The notes under the pieces are model-generated. The model did not search any database and was not told where the DNA came from. It worked only from the letters and a program-made list of their open reading frames with translations. From positions 1 through 48,364 of the IMG/VR virus record IMGVR_UViG_3300040758_000080: a DNA stretch of 48,364 nt; one strand, written 5' to 3'. The translations under genes were made by a program, and so were the position numbers. Origin of the DNA: a virus. Position 1 is the first letter of the stretch. Each line of letters begins with the position of its first letter. Below are positions 30,501-39,579 of this stretch, one piece after another.

Positions 30501-31101
30501 CGCCGCATCGCCGCCAATTCACGTCTCGTATACTGGGCGGTTGATCGCCACGGACAACACCCGAAAGTGGACGCGCTGGAACCTGCCTATAAACGGAGCC
30601 GCGCTGATGTACCGCGCTGCCGGAGTCCTCTCGGTCGTATTCTTCGGTGGCAACGGGCAGGCACCTGGCGCGGCGGCTGGATTCGGCAACGCCTACACCC
30701 TGGACCCGACGAAGTTGACGGATGACGATTACGGCCAGATTGTCCCGTACTACACCACATACTTTTTCGTGGGCCACGACAATGAGAGGATGTTAAAACT
30801 GGACTCACACCGGAAGATGCTGGCCTATCTCGCAGCGGCGATTCGAGGAACCGGGACGCTGACTATCACGGTATTTGCGAACTCCCTGACGAACCCCTGG
30901 TCGATCACCGGATCGCGTCCATTGTCCGCTACCCCGCAGAACGATATTGGATGGGCTGGTGGTTCGGCCACAGCGGAGCGCATTGCAATCAAGATCGCCA
31001 GTTCCCCGCTTCCCGGTCAGACCGATAACGGGTTCCTTCTGACCAAGCTGGTCCCCACGTTGCGGCCGGCTGCCCGGCTGCCTGTCAGGGGTGCACCATG
31101 A
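27535..31101 (+). CDS. Large tail hub protein (gp10/beta-propeller-like) with inserted repeats
   Basis: A 1188-residue protein from TTG 27535 after GGGAGG. The start (PLNTFGSLCTETAPEQLPEG, NQDVVYAPGQVGSRPGLHKV) and the C-terminal half with repeated WxxxxxxGARIFGGDQPYK and KWTRWNLPINGAALMYRAAG strands resemble hub/propeller proteins such as P22 gp10. Residues about 200-500 contain four or five beta modules with AHGL.PG.QV.IAG pattern. About residues 660-800 form a carbohydrate-binding-like beta sandwich (TPNTAYKFRAWLKPSTAG). It would close the head and connect fibres. Confidence 0.7.
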   Translation: MAFNVQGGVEVPLNTFGSLCTETAPEQLPEGVSPDNQDVVYAPGQVGSRPGLHKVLETPLAAGGPNNLVPTLMNGGSFVDPTGTLRNLYFDSNGTIWVETTLGTLVAVSTPSTPGCWMKSITAFGRQYVAISDGLHGQEVPLQFDGTNWDRVTQDGPGAPPTVASVALPPVLLVGSGSASLTPYEVQPGAQNPDGSYSQILAFTSSAWPLAIGPGDSLTLAGYTGTNDSNYNGTFTVLATYQGSTNLLVLGAYLPAGTVYSEVTAGITWSAVTGSLVRSSNTVTATTAKAHQLQVGYQAQIAGVGATAVGGGISSIVIDNEDLPGLATVTTASAHGLVPGCQVILAGVQPVAVGGAISATAPPTWAGGIAEITTTSAHGLTPGCQVTVAGTGSAGVDGTFSVLTVPSPTTFTYAFTPIATVTISLSGPTVTLVWPIPDSSAPTYFEVVAAPTPTTFQVEVTYSDGTWTTGNVSFGWNGTFFVASVPSTTSFTYQQYGPNAKSSSTTGTVTPYGQAAPGIHQCRMSFLTRQGAITKPSPPVQFVANGGQYISISNMATGPSNIVGRILQFTGAQGDYFFYIPVPAQVNGQQVSTATQIDDNTTTAVLLDFSDVTLYSSLGVSIPGNDLASQVILDGALGFGFYGSRLLAYGQRNTVQNFLNMSFDGGALPTSPTAPAGWTLSGTAVLAAGHFGEGLSMSTGSSISQSAYLDAYQGVPILTPNTAYKFRAWLKPSTAGLTVTVTVSSILGTFSSSISFSTGMSTSGSWLEATFATKTPSVILSDMLLTIAVAGSAGTVLVDECSLIYADSPYTDQMIFASYIDNPEAFDGVSGKFGPSEDVHKVMDFAIVRDNLYILTQDPAGRLHETSDNGTTEPSGWTVREIGANCGALSAFCTAHSQADDASAGGGEEWFAWASASGARIFGGDQPYKINQELAPDWANINPAAALTIWALNDPVSRTLYFGLPMGSATAASLVYPMSYRQLDSPAQIAASPPIHVSYTGRLIATDNTRKWTRWNLPINGAALMYRAAGVLSVVFFGGNGQAPGAAAGFGNAYTLDPTKLTDDDYGQIVPYYTTYFFVGHDNERMLKLDSHRKMLAYLAAAIRGTGTLTITVFANSLTNPWSITGSRPLSATPQNDIGWAGGSATAERIAIKIASSPLPGQTDNGFLLTKLVPTLRPAARLPVRGAP

Positions 31102-31652
31102 CGATTCCGCACCTTGACCGAATCCGCAGCATCCCCGAGCACGGCCAATGGCTATACGAGGCGCTTCAGGCCATCCAGCAGCAAGCCACGACCCATGAAC
31201 AGCAAACGAACTCGAACCCCAAAGGGGCACCGCAGCCACCGCCTCCTGTGGATGGAGTCAAAGTCACCGGGCGAGACGGGTATCTCCATGTCGCCATCAC
31301 GGATAATGGGCAGATCTTCAGGGGAATCCGGTACTACTGTGAGCACGCCGACAACCCGCATTTCACCGACGCCCAAATAGTGCCGATGCACGATTCGCGG
31401 AACGTCTCGATCCCCGTGGGAAACCAGGCGCGGTATGTGCGGGTGTTCTCCGCATATTCGGAGAGCGCGTCATCCGCGCCGGTCTACCACGGTGGCGCCG
31501 CGGCTCCGAAGGCGGTAAACGGCGGCGGTTCTGGTCCGGGACCGGCGTTCCTGCCATCTCAGGGGAGCGGGACTGGCGCAGCGGGGCAGGGATTGAGCGG
31601 GCCTGGGCCGGTGCCCTTCAGGTCCGCGACGGGGGCGCCGCCAGTGAGGTAA
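31098..31652 (+). CDS. Fibronectin-III-like phage protein
   Basis: A 184-residue protein from ATG 31098 (overlaps previous stop). Helical N-terminus, a linker with PKGAPQPPPPVDGVKVTG, then an FN3-like domain: GYLHVAITDNGQIFRGIRYY, then DSRNVSIPVGNQARYVRVFS and PVYHGG. A Gly/Pro-rich tail follows. This composition is common in phage tail accessory proteins. May join fibre to hub. Confidence 0.7.
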   Translation: MTIPHLDRIRSIPEHGQWLYEALQAIQQQATTHEQQTNSNPKGAPQPPPPVDGVKVTGRDGYLHVAITDNGQIFRGIRYYCEHADNPHFTDAQIVPMHDSRNVSIPVGNQARYVRVFSAYSESASSAPVYHGGAAAPKAVNGGGSGPGPAFLPSQGSGTGAAGQGLSGPGPVPFRSATGAPPVR

Positions 31653-31653
31653 T

Positions 31654-32031
31654 ATGCACGTTCGCGGGCTGAAAATCTCGGACATCCCGATCCTCCGCCA
31701 GATGGCAGAGGCAAGCGGATTCCCATACCCGGACCCGCTGAAGCTCGAAGCCATCCGCGTGGTAGCGGACGATGAGGACCGGCCAATCATGGCAGCGGGA
31801 GCGGAGCGGCTGATTCAAGCATACCTCTGGTGTGGAGATTTCCAACGGCCACATGCAAAAGTCTTCGCCATGCGGCTTCTCCAGGACGAAATGATTGCCG
31901 TGTTGAAAGCAAAGGGGTACGATAGTATCGAAGCGTTCATCCCGCCGACCTTGGCAAAACGCTTCGCGCGGCGATTGGTGAAGACATTCGGCTGGAAACC
32001 AAACTGGCCGTCGTGGGAAAGGAGGTTCTGA
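31654..32031 (+). CDS. GNAT-fold-like phage protein
   Basis: A 125-residue protein. Starts MHVRGLKISDIPILRQMAEA, as GNAT acetyltransferases do, with a hydrophobic PIMAAGAERLIQAYLWC strand and a C-terminal RLVKTFGWKPNWPSWERRF. Similar proteins occur in phage tail regions as putative acetyltransferases or tail-assembly factors. The acetyl-CoA loop (Q/RxxGxG/A) is not evident, so it may be a non-catalytic relative. Confidence 0.65.
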   Translation: MHVRGLKISDIPILRQMAEASGFPYPDPLKLEAIRVVADDEDRPIMAAGAERLIQAYLWCGDFQRPHAKVFAMRLLQDEMIAVLKAKGYDSIEAFIPPTLAKRFARRLVKTFGWKPNWPSWERRF

Positions 32032-32610
32032 ATGGCAGCACGGAATAACCAGCAGGCAACCGGGGCGGCGACAACCGCCAGCGATCTTGCAAACACGTAT
32101 TCCGGCAATGCCGCTTCGCTGTTCTCGACCTTGGAGCCGACGCTGGCGACCGAGGCCGCGCATCCGGCGGGGATGTCTCCCACGGACCTTGCCGCGGCGA
32201 CCACGGCTGGAATGCAGTCTGGTGGCGGAACCCAAGCGGCGGCGACGGGGCAAGGCGCGCTCCGGGCGGCGCGGACACGGAACATCGGCGGCGGGGATGC
32301 GGCGATAGCATCGGCGGCGCGTTCCGGCGGCCAGCAGGCATCGAACGCGGCGCTTCAGACGGTTCTGAAGAATTCCGCGCTCAAACAGACCCAACAGCAG
32401 GCAGGGATCAAGGGAGAAGAGGGGCTTTTCTCCGAGAACTTGGCCGGCGGGAACCAGGCACTCGGGCAAGTGGCGGGCGACGTGAACGCGAACACGAACG
32501 CGGAAACTGCCTCGTGGGACTGGGCCAAGGATCTAGCCGATCCGCTGCTGTCCGACGTTACCCAAATCGGACTTGCCAGAATCAAGGCGAATGCCGGTGG
32601 AGGGTCGTAG
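32032..32610 (+). CDS. Internal (ejection-type) virion protein, probable
   Basis: A 192-residue protein directly following the previous stop. Very rich in Ala, Gly, Gln and Asn (GGTQAAATGQGALRAARTRN, AARSGGQQASNAALQTVLKN), with predicted helices. Position and composition are like small ejection proteins (P22 gp7-like place). Assignment by context only. Confidence 0.6.
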   Translation: MAARNNQQATGAATTASDLANTYSGNAASLFSTLEPTLATEAAHPAGMSPTDLAAATTAGMQSGGGTQAAATGQGALRAARTRNIGGGDAAIASAARSGGQQASNAALQTVLKNSALKQTQQQAGIKGEEGLFSENLAGGNQALGQVAGDVNANTNAETASWDWAKDLADPLLSDVTQIGLARIKANAGGGS

Positions 32611-32613
32611 AGC

Positions 32614-34218
32614 ATGGCACTTCTCGATCCCTACAACCCGGACGAGTTCGAGCGGTTGCGGCGCGGGCCACCGAATCAGCCGCCAGTAGGCTACCCGGAA
32701 CCGCCGGTGCCCGGAGCGATTCCGACTCCTCGTCTGGCACCGCCTGCGCCCGAAGTACCGAGCCTTGTTCGCGCTCCCCAGACTGGAACTACGGTTCCGC
32801 TCCAGACTGGAACTACGGTTCCGACCTCATCCACCCCGGATCAACAGGAATTGACGCGACTTACAAAACCTCCGTTATCAGGACAGATGGCGCATACGAA
32901 GGCTGACACCGGGCAGAGCGGAGTAGGGCAGATCAAACATGCCGGTCTACGCATCCCGCTCCAAATCCTGAGCGCCTTGGGTGATGCCGTAGTTCCTGCA
33001 CTGACCATGGGAATTCCGGGTACGCAACTTCATCACGACATGCTGGTTCACAATGCAAGGCGGAACGTGGGAGACGAGCAGGCAGCGGCGGCCGCGAAAT
33101 CGAAACAGGAGTTGGAGGCGGCGCAGACCAAGAATCTGACCTCTGAGGCCGAAGAACGGGCGCATCCAAAGCCTAAACTTGGGCAACCGATTCTCACGGA
33201 CCAGGGCTATGTCACCCCCAACGAGACAGAGGGCACCGCCGCGCCACTTCTGGGACCGAATGGACAACCTCTCAAGGCTGGCGAGAAGCCAACGGCTGAA
33301 AGAACGGCCATTCCGAAAATCATCAAAGATGCGGATGGTTATCTGTACCGAGATACGGGAACTGGAGAGCCGACGCCGATTGTAGTTGATGGCCAGCATG
33401 TCAAAGGCCCGATGCCTGCCCCGAAATCCCCGGACCGGGACACAGTTTATCAGGGGATTTTGAAAAAGATCGCTTTGGGTGAACCTCTTAGCAAGGATGA
33501 GGCAGCGGAAAAGCAGGCGTTCGAAGAATGGGTGAAAACCAAAGTCACTGACCCAGCCGTGGCGCGGATGCTTGCGTTGGCGCAGGGCCGCCCGGTTCAA
33601 GTTACCGGAGAAGATGGGACCGCGCATTGGGATCTCGCTGGCCACGCGATTGCAAGTCAGTCTGGTACGACCTCCAGTATCCCGTTTCGCACCGCTGCCG
33701 GGGTTGCAAGGGATTTCACCAGCGGACCCGATGCGCGGACGCTGAATGCGATCAACACGGCACACGCGCACATCACCCAACTCGGGGCAATCGCGGATGC
33801 TCTGAAAAATGGAGATATTCCGTTGGTGAATAGGCTCGCCAATGCCTACTCGCAACAAACCGGACAACCTGCACCGGCCAGTTTCCAACTTGTGAAAACC
33901 GCCGTCGCAGCGGAAATCGCCAAGACGACACATGGCGGTCAGGCCACCTTGGAGGAAACACGGGAGATCAGCAAGGCTATCAATGCGGCGAACTCGCCTG
34001 AACAGTTGGCGGGCGCGTTGGGAGCGGCCCGCACTTTGATGGAGTCGAAACGCGAACAGTTGCGCGGGCAATTCGAGCAGGGCAAGCAAGGCCAGCCGAA
34101 TTTTGGCAGAGCGGGCGAGAAAGCAGCGCCCCCAACGATCACGACCAAGGACGAATACGACAAACTTCCCTCCGGCGCACATTACATCAGGGACGGGGTC
34201 GAAAAGACGAAGCGGTGA
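32614..34218 (+). CDS. Internal (ejection-type) virion protein, probable
   Basis: A 534-residue protein. Proline-rich N-terminal 90 residues include a 24-bp tandem repeat (from 32778) that encodes QTGTTVPL twice. A hydrophobic stretch with helix-breaking residues follows (IPLQILSALGDAVVPALTMG, about residues 112-131), then extended charged helices. The C-terminal 200 residues are helical. Context next to two other Ala-rich proteins suggests an ejected protein that may line a channel; no peptidase or transglycosylase motif seen. Confidence 0.6.
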   Translation: MALLDPYNPDEFERLRRGPPNQPPVGYPEPPVPGAIPTPRLAPPAPEVPSLVRAPQTGTTVPLQTGTTVPTSSTPDQQELTRLTKPPLSGQMAHTKADTGQSGVGQIKHAGLRIPLQILSALGDAVVPALTMGIPGTQLHHDMLVHNARRNVGDEQAAAAAKSKQELEAAQTKNLTSEAEERAHPKPKLGQPILTDQGYVTPNETEGTAAPLLGPNGQPLKAGEKPTAERTAIPKIIKDADGYLYRDTGTGEPTPIVVDGQHVKGPMPAPKSPDRDTVYQGILKKIALGEPLSKDEAAEKQAFEEWVKTKVTDPAVARMLALAQGRPVQVTGEDGTAHWDLAGHAIASQSGTTSSIPFRTAAGVARDFTSGPDARTLNAINTAHAHITQLGAIADALKNGDIPLVNRLANAYSQQTGQPAPASFQLVKTAVAAEIAKTTHGGQATLEETREISKAINAANSPEQLAGALGAARTLMESKREQLRGQFEQGKQGQPNFGRAGEKAAPPTITTKDEYDKLPSGAHYIRDGVEKTKR

Positions 34219-34221
34219 GCC

Positions 34222-35271
34222 ATGGCAAAGCCTGAAGACGATTGGGGAAAAGACGATCTGCCGGTGGCGCGCATAAATGGCGGCCGGGGTGGCGGAAGTC
34301 CCGCTCCGGCTCCTGATGACTGGGGCCAGAATGATGCCCCTGTGCAGTCTCCCGCGAAGCCCGCTCCGTTGGCAACGATGTCGGCCCAACCAAAGCCCGC
34401 CGGATGGGGCGCGCGGCTTTCCCAGTGGGCCGGGAATGCGGCAGACGATCTGCGGTACGGTGGAGATCAGACCATCATCGGGCGTGGTTTTCGAGCCATG
34501 GGTGGCACGCCTCTACTGCGCGACGTTTCACCCGAAACCTCAGAGTTCATGGCCAGCCCTGAGTTGGGTGCATTGAAGGCCGCTCGTGGCGCCGGGGAAG
34601 TGGCGCAATCTGGCAAGCGATGGGAGGGGATGAAAGACCTTGCGGGCGGAGCCGCGCAAGCGGCAGAGATTCCCCTTTCCTTCATGGCTCCTGAAGGCGT
34701 GGCGTCCGGGGCTTCCAAGCTCGGGGAACTTGTGCCGAGCGCGAAGAGATCCGGGGAAGCTCTTTCCCACATCGAGAGTCTTATCGGCCACCAGCCAATC
34801 GACGTAGCAAGGCCGGGGGAAGCTGCGTTGCGGTCTTTCCAGTTGGCCCGCGAAGGCAACCCAGCGCCGGGTAAGCCGATCCGGGATTTCTTGGCCAGGA
34901 CTACGGCCCCGGACCGCTTGACTGCGGGCGGAGCGGAGATCACACACCCTCCATTGACCTTTGGAGAAGGGCGCAACTTGTATTCGGCTGGGCGCGGCAA
35001 ATTGGCAACCGATGAGATGACCCGCATGAACGGAAAGCAGATCAAGGCCCTTGGCGATTTCACGAATGATCTGGGAACCTCTCTCAGCAATACCGCCGCC
35101 GAGCATGGGCAGGGCGAACAGTATTCTAAGGCACTGACGGAATATCGCCGCGCAAAGCAACTCCAGTCGGGCTTGAAGACCGCGGGTAAGATCGCCGGTG
35201 GCGCTGCGGTTGCCGGCGCCGGAGTCGAAGCGGGACGAAGAATTCTCGCTCCTTTATGGAGTTCACGATGA
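34222..35271 (+). CDS. Internal (ejection-type) virion protein, probable
   Basis: A 349-residue protein. N-terminal DDWGKDDLPV and DDWGQNDAPV repeats (about residues 6-15 and 33-42) in a disordered region, then helices. A glycine/alanine-rich segment (GKIAGGAAVAGAGVEAGRR) near the C-terminus could insert into membranes. The DDWG repeats may be docking sites. Function inferred from position. Confidence 0.55.
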   Translation: MAKPEDDWGKDDLPVARINGGRGGGSPAPAPDDWGQNDAPVQSPAKPAPLATMSAQPKPAGWGARLSQWAGNAADDLRYGGDQTIIGRGFRAMGGTPLLRDVSPETSEFMASPELGALKAARGAGEVAQSGKRWEGMKDLAGGAAQAAEIPLSFMAPEGVASGASKLGELVPSAKRSGEALSHIESLIGHQPIDVARPGEAALRSFQLAREGNPAPGKPIRDFLARTTAPDRLTAGGAEITHPPLTFGEGRNLYSAGRGKLATDEMTRMNGKQIKALGDFTNDLGTSLSNTAAEHGQGEQYSKALTEYRRAKQLQSGLKTAGKIAGGAAVAGAGVEAGRRILAPLWSSR

Positions 35272-37757
35272 AACTGAAACTGCTGATTCCCTTTCTCGCC
35301 GCGCTCGCCTGCTACGGGCAGGCTGTCCGCGTCGATCCGATACCAGCCTTCACGGTGGCAAGCAACGTGCCCGCCGGGGCGAACCCGCCGATTCTGGCGC
35401 TGCCTGGGGCGACCGTGGCGGTGTGCGCGGATGCCGGTTGCTCTGCTCCGTTGACCACATACACGGACGCTGGAGGTGCAACCATTTGCCAATCGGCTAC
35501 TCCTCTGGTGCCAGCCGGAACCGCCTCATGTGCCGGTACAACGGATTCCCGGGGAAACTTCGGTTTCTGGGTGACGGCTGGAACGAACGGCTGGTACAAG
35601 ATCACGACGTTGAGCACCACCTATGGTCCATACCCATTCAGCGCGCCCGGTGGCGGGGGTGGCGGCGGCGGAGGATCATCCTTCTCAGCGATCACCGGAG
35701 GCACGAATAACGCTTCTCTGGTAATCGGGCCGAGCGGTTCGCTTACGAGGTCAGGAGGAACGATTGACGCGAGTTCCTGGGTGGGAGTGGGCATCTCGCC
35801 ACCGACGACCGCAAACCAAGTTGCGCTTACGACATCAACCACGGCGGCAGCTTGGAAAACAATTCCAAATTGTCCAGATGGAAGCGGGCACCTGAACTAC
35901 AATGGCACGTTCACATGCGGCACCAGCGGCGGAGGATCTTCCACCGCAATGGTCTATTCCTTCAACCCGAATTCCACATCCACTTTGACATGCGGCTCTG
36001 CCACGAGTTACTGGTTCGAAGCCAGCACCACCCTTACCGGAGCCGCAACAATTTCCTCAGTGACATGCCCTCCGCCATCTGGTGGCTATGTGCAGGTGTC
36101 TTTTACCTTCAGCCAGGGAAGCACGGTCTACGGAGTAACGCTTCCGGCACCGTTCAATTCTGGACTGTGGTCGCTCATGCCTGCCAATTCAAGCATGACG
36201 TGCTCTGGGCAGTACGACGGTACGAGTTGGCCGGCTGTTTGCGGTTCCTCGGCCAATGTAACGATCCTGCCCGGCACCGTGATTTTATCCGGCATGGGAG
36301 GAATTGTCCAATGTCTCGGGCTGAACACCTTGAATCAGATGGTCGGAACCGGAACGCCTTGCGGAACCGGGGGCGGAGGCGGGACGCCAGGTGGGACGAA
36401 CGGGCAACTCCAGTGGAATAATGGAGGCGTATTTGGAGGTTTCACCGCTACTGGAGACCTCACCTTCTCGGAGCCGAATTTTACGCTCAATACGGTGAAC
36501 ACCAGCCCCGGAGTGCCGGGTACATTCGGCGATTCAAGCCATGTCGCACAGATCACGGTCAATGCAAAAGGTCTTGTGACTGGAGTAACAGCAGTTTCCA
36601 TATCCGGTGGTGGCGGAGGAAGCCCTGGGGGTTCTAATGGGCAGATCCAATACAACAACTCTGGAGCCTTCGGAGGATTCACGGCCGGCGGGGATCTTAC
36701 TTTCTCTAATCCGAACTTCACCCTAGCGACAGTGAATTCCAGTGTAGGAGACTGTGGGAGTTCTTCTCGTTTCGCTGTCCCGACGCTGGACGGTAAAGGG
36801 CGCACAACAGCCTGCACTTCATATGCTTTTCCCAGCGCGCCCTCCGACATGATGACCACCGATACCGCGCAGGCGGTTACGGGCACCAAGGATTTCCAAA
36901 TTAACCAAAGATTTGACGCGCTCCAACAGTTCTACTACAGTTCAAGCGCCCCCTCGTTTTCCTGGATGCAAGGTATCAGCGGAACTTATAATTTCGGATG
37001 GTGGGATTCGTCCTCAGTACTGCGAATGTACCTAAACAACAGCGGCATGTCTCCGCTGGGAGGATCTGGAATCACCTTGGTCGCGCCGAGTGTATGGGCC
37101 TTAGCAACAAGCACCAATACACCATCCATGCTGGTCCAGGGAGCAACATCTTCTTCAACATACGTCCTTGGGGTTCAAGGTGGATCTGGCAGCACCTCGG
37201 ACCTGGAATCGTTTTTCAATAGTAGCGGCAGCAAAGTCGCATATGTCGGATATCAAGGTAACATCCAGGGTTCAACTATATACACAACATCCACGGCGTA
37301 CCTGAGCGACATAATGGGGCCTATAGTCTTTTCCGGCGTATCGGCAACAACCTCGACTTCTACACTGCTTCAATTGGGGAATTTAGTCGGATTGTACAAC
37401 AACGTGGCGACCGCAGGCATGGGCATTCCGCCGATCTACTTCACGGAGGCTCTTACCGGGCAGACTGGAAGCATCAGCACAACAAGTATCACGTGTGGTG
37501 GTTCGATGTGCCCAGCTGGTCAGTACCGACTGGCCGTCAATATGCTTGGAACGGGGGGATCTGGTGCTGTCACGTTGAATATTGGTTGGCATGATGCCTA
37601 CTCATTAAACTATGAACTTTGCGACATAACTGTGACTGGCAGCCCATGCCAAAGTGAGCTTCCAATCCATACTGATGGCAGCCAGCAGATAAGTTTCTTC
37701 ACTACGTACACAGGGTTGACATATCAGCTTTTTTTTGTATTGGAAAGGTTGCAATGA
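35268..37757 (+). CDS. Tail-fibre-like protein with N-terminal signal peptide
   Basis: An 829-residue protein. ATG 35268 overlaps the previous stop and has GGAG 6 nt upstream; ATG 35256 is an alternative. Starts MKLKLLIPFLAALACYGQ, a Sec signal; Cys15 is in a weak lipobox context. A classic phage fibre body follows: Gly-rich linkers and two repeats of GQLQWNNGGVFGGFTATGDL / GQIQYNNSGAFGGFTAGGDL with NFTL.TVN, then a beta C-terminal domain (TSITCGGSMCPAGQYRLAVN). A fibre that carries an export signal is unexpected, because tails assemble in the cytoplasm. Confidence 0.75.
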   Translation: MKLKLLIPFLAALACYGQAVRVDPIPAFTVASNVPAGANPPILALPGATVAVCADAGCSAPLTTYTDAGGATICQSATPLVPAGTASCAGTTDSRGNFGFWVTAGTNGWYKITTLSTTYGPYPFSAPGGGGGGGGGSSFSAITGGTNNASLVIGPSGSLTRSGGTIDASSWVGVGISPPTTANQVALTTSTTAAAWKTIPNCPDGSGHLNYNGTFTCGTSGGGSSTAMVYSFNPNSTSTLTCGSATSYWFEASTTLTGAATISSVTCPPPSGGYVQVSFTFSQGSTVYGVTLPAPFNSGLWSLMPANSSMTCSGQYDGTSWPAVCGSSANVTILPGTVILSGMGGIVQCLGLNTLNQMVGTGTPCGTGGGGGTPGGTNGQLQWNNGGVFGGFTATGDLTFSEPNFTLNTVNTSPGVPGTFGDSSHVAQITVNAKGLVTGVTAVSISGGGGGSPGGSNGQIQYNNSGAFGGFTAGGDLTFSNPNFTLATVNSSVGDCGSSSRFAVPTLDGKGRTTACTSYAFPSAPSDMMTTDTAQAVTGTKDFQINQRFDALQQFYYSSSAPSFSWMQGISGTYNFGWWDSSSVLRMYLNNSGMSPLGGSGITLVAPSVWALATSTNTPSMLVQGATSSSTYVLGVQGGSGSTSDLESFFNSSGSKVAYVGYQGNIQGSTIYTTSTAYLSDIMGPIVFSGVSATTSTSTLLQLGNLVGLYNNVATAGMGIPPIYFTEALTGQTGSISTTSITCGGSMCPAGQYRLAVNMLGTGGSGAVTLNIGWHDAYSLNYELCDITVTGSPCQSELPIHTDGSQQISFFTTYTGLTYQLFFVLERLQ

Positions 37758-38062
37758 AAAACACAAGGATAATTCTGTTTGCTCTTACTCTGGCTGTCAT
37801 GCCAGCCTGTCACATTACAGAGAAAGTACCTGCCGAGGTACAATTTGTACGTGACGAAGCTACGCGCTTTCAGCAGTACACCGATCTTGTAAACCGCCAG
37901 AAAGAAGACGCGGCGTCCACCCAGAGTTTCATCAAGCTCTGGGGCGATACCGTTTGCAAGAAGCGCGACCAGCAGTTGATCGCCTTCGGGGATCGGGTTG
38001 GATGCGGAACTCCGCCACCCGCCGCGCCACCAGTAGCACCTCTTCCGAAGGAGAAGAAATGA
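37754..38062 (+). CDS. Small lipoprotein
   Basis: A 102-residue protein, ATG 37754 overlapping the previous stop (ATGA), GGAAAGG upstream. The N-terminus (MKNTRIILFALTLAVMPAC) has a basic start, a hydrophobic core and a lipobox-like MPAC, giving a lipid-modified Cys19. The mature part is helical (FVRDEATRFQQYTDLVNRQK) and ends in a proline-rich tail. It could be a spanin-like outer-membrane component or a superinfection-exclusion lipoprotein; context does not decide. Confidence 0.65.
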   Translation: MKNTRIILFALTLAVMPACHITEKVPAEVQFVRDEATRFQQYTDLVNRQKEDAASTQSFIKLWGDTVCKKRDQQLIAFGDRVGCGTPPPAAPPVAPLPKEKK

Positions 38063-38568
38063 TCCCGCTGCTCTTTGCTGCGCTGCTCATGGGGCCATTC
38101 ACGGCCAGCGGAAACTTTGCCTACAACCTCTACGGCACCTTGGACACGCGCCCGCAGACGTTTGGGTATCAGGATTCTCAGGAAGCAGTTCTCACGTTTT
38201 CGCCGCCGCCGGGCCTCCGCGTCCGCATAACCAGGCTGCGCGGCGATTTGGTGGCGTGGGCCACCCCCTCAACCGTCCCCGCGCCACCACCCCCAGGAAC
38301 CGCGGCTGGCGTGCTCCTGGCCTTCCACGACAGCACTCCCGATGGTTCTACGCGCTGTGACTACTGCGCGGACAACACTCCCCTCTACCTTCAGGACTCC
38401 GTAACCGCAGCGAAGCCAAACACGCGGGCGCCGTTCGACGTGGCGGTGGATTGGGTGCTGCCAGCCGACAATCGTATGATCGTGAAGGCCGCGAGCTACC
38501 TGAACACGACCGGCCAGACCATACACGCCGAGGCCACGTTCACCGTGACCTTCAAGGAGCAACCATGA
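38059..38568 (+). CDS. Secreted beta-rich protein with signal peptide
   Basis: A 169-residue protein from ATG 38059 (ATGA overlap, AAGGAG upstream). Short signal MIPLLFAALLMGPFTASG without basic residues. The mature part is beta-rich (RVRITRLRGDLVAWATPSTV, RAPFDVAVDWVLPADNRMIV). Resembles accessory beta-sandwich proteins in phage fibre clusters. Role unknown. Confidence 0.65.
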   Translation: MIPLLFAALLMGPFTASGNFAYNLYGTLDTRPQTFGYQDSQEAVLTFSPPPGLRVRITRLRGDLVAWATPSTVPAPPPPGTAAGVLLAFHDSTPDGSTRCDYCADNTPLYLQDSVTAAKPNTRAPFDVAVDWVLPADNRMIVKAASYLNTTGQTIHAEATFTVTFKEQP

Positions 38569-38933
38569 ACCTCTACGGAAGTCTGCAACCAGGCGGTGTG
38601 CTGACCGCCCTGTACCCCGGCAATTCCATGACGCTGTTCGACGGGACGGAGACGCCCGCAGGCGGCATGAAATCGCTGGCCTTCGCGCGCGCTATGGGAG
38701 GCTCGCCGACCGACAACGGCATCACGTTCTACGCCTCGGCGCTGCCCGCCGGCTCGGTAGTGGAGATCGAGGGTGCCAATGAGGATATCGACACGAGCTA
38801 CCAAGTTTTGCAAGCGTTGAGTCCCGACACGAACGGGAATGCCAGCTACACCGACATCGGCCGTGCGGCGTTCTTCCGAGCCGTGCTTAGTACTGCGGGC
38901 GCCACGATGCCCCGCGTGATCGCCCAGAGGTGA
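38565..38933 (+). CDS. Conserved beta-sandwich phage protein, 122 aa
   Basis: ATG 38565 with AAGGAGC upstream and overlap with the previous stop. No signal peptide. The order ITFYASALPAGSVVEIEGAN, EDIDTSYQ, SYTDIGRAAFFRAVLS and MPRVIAQR matches a small protein found in many phage tail or capsid-decoration clusters. Likely a virion surface protein. Confidence 0.65.
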   Translation: MNLYGSLQPGGVLTALYPGNSMTLFDGTETPAGGMKSLAFARAMGGSPTDNGITFYASALPAGSVVEIEGANEDIDTSYQVLQALSPDTNGNASYTDIGRAAFFRAVLSTAGATMPRVIAQR

Positions 38934-38936
38934 ACC

Positions 38937-39575
38937 ATGAAACGCTTGATCTTTCTCTCGCTGTTGATCGCCCTTTGCGCGCTCGCCCAGAATCCAGCCA
39001 CACCACTGCCTACCACGGCGACGAATCCGAACGGCCACGCTTGCCAGTCGAACGCCATCCTGAACTACGTTCCCTCGGGCGTGATCTACACATGCCAGAA
39101 CGGATTCATGGCGGTAGCGGGCACCGGACCCTGGACCCGCACCGGCAACACGATCTCCCCAACGAATGCGGGGGATAGCGTAGCGATACCGACTACGTTA
39201 CCTGGGAGTTTACCGACCTCGACAGGGCCAAGTGGTGTTCTGGTTCCTGTGCTAATCTCCACTTCCGGCCCGGTTTCGGCAGTCGCTACGGGGTTCTACA
39301 TCAACAACGCGAGCGGGGCGTTGACGTACACTTTGCCCGTGATTACCAGCGCCAACGTCGGGCTGCAATTGTGCTTTCGCAACGCTGTCACGCGAACCGG
39401 AGCAATCACGCTTACGGCACCCGCTTCCACCTACATTGACGTAGCGGGGGCCGTGGGAAGCGCGGCAGGCAACTTGGTGAGCGGTGGGGCACTTGGGGAT
39501 GCGGCGTGCGTGGTCGCAATCGACACCACGCACTACTACGCCTACGTTGGCAATGGCACTTGGACGGGGAGTTAG
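38937..39575 (+). CDS. Secreted fibre-like protein with signal peptide
   Basis: A 212-residue protein. The N-terminus MKRLIFLSLLIALCALAQ is a strong Sec signal with cleavage expected after Ala17. The mature region starts NPATPLPTTATNPNGHACQS; the C-terminal half (GALTYTLPVITSANVGLQLC, TLTAPASTYIDVAG) resembles a fibre-tip domain found in phage structural proteins. Unknown function. Confidence 0.7.
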   Translation: MKRLIFLSLLIALCALAQNPATPLPTTATNPNGHACQSNAILNYVPSGVIYTCQNGFMAVAGTGPWTRTGNTISPTNAGDSVAIPTTLPGSLPTSTGPSGVLVPVLISTSGPVSAVATGFYINNASGALTYTLPVITSANVGLQLCFRNAVTRTGAITLTAPASTYIDVAGAVGSAAGNLVSGGALGDAACVVAIDTTHYYAYVGNGTWTGS

Positions 39576-39579
39576 AACC

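Noticed and set aside
35852-36421. 189-codon frame inside the fibre gene at 35268
   Set aside because: Out-of-frame shadow with no start site; the fibre frame has signal peptide and repeated fibre motifs.
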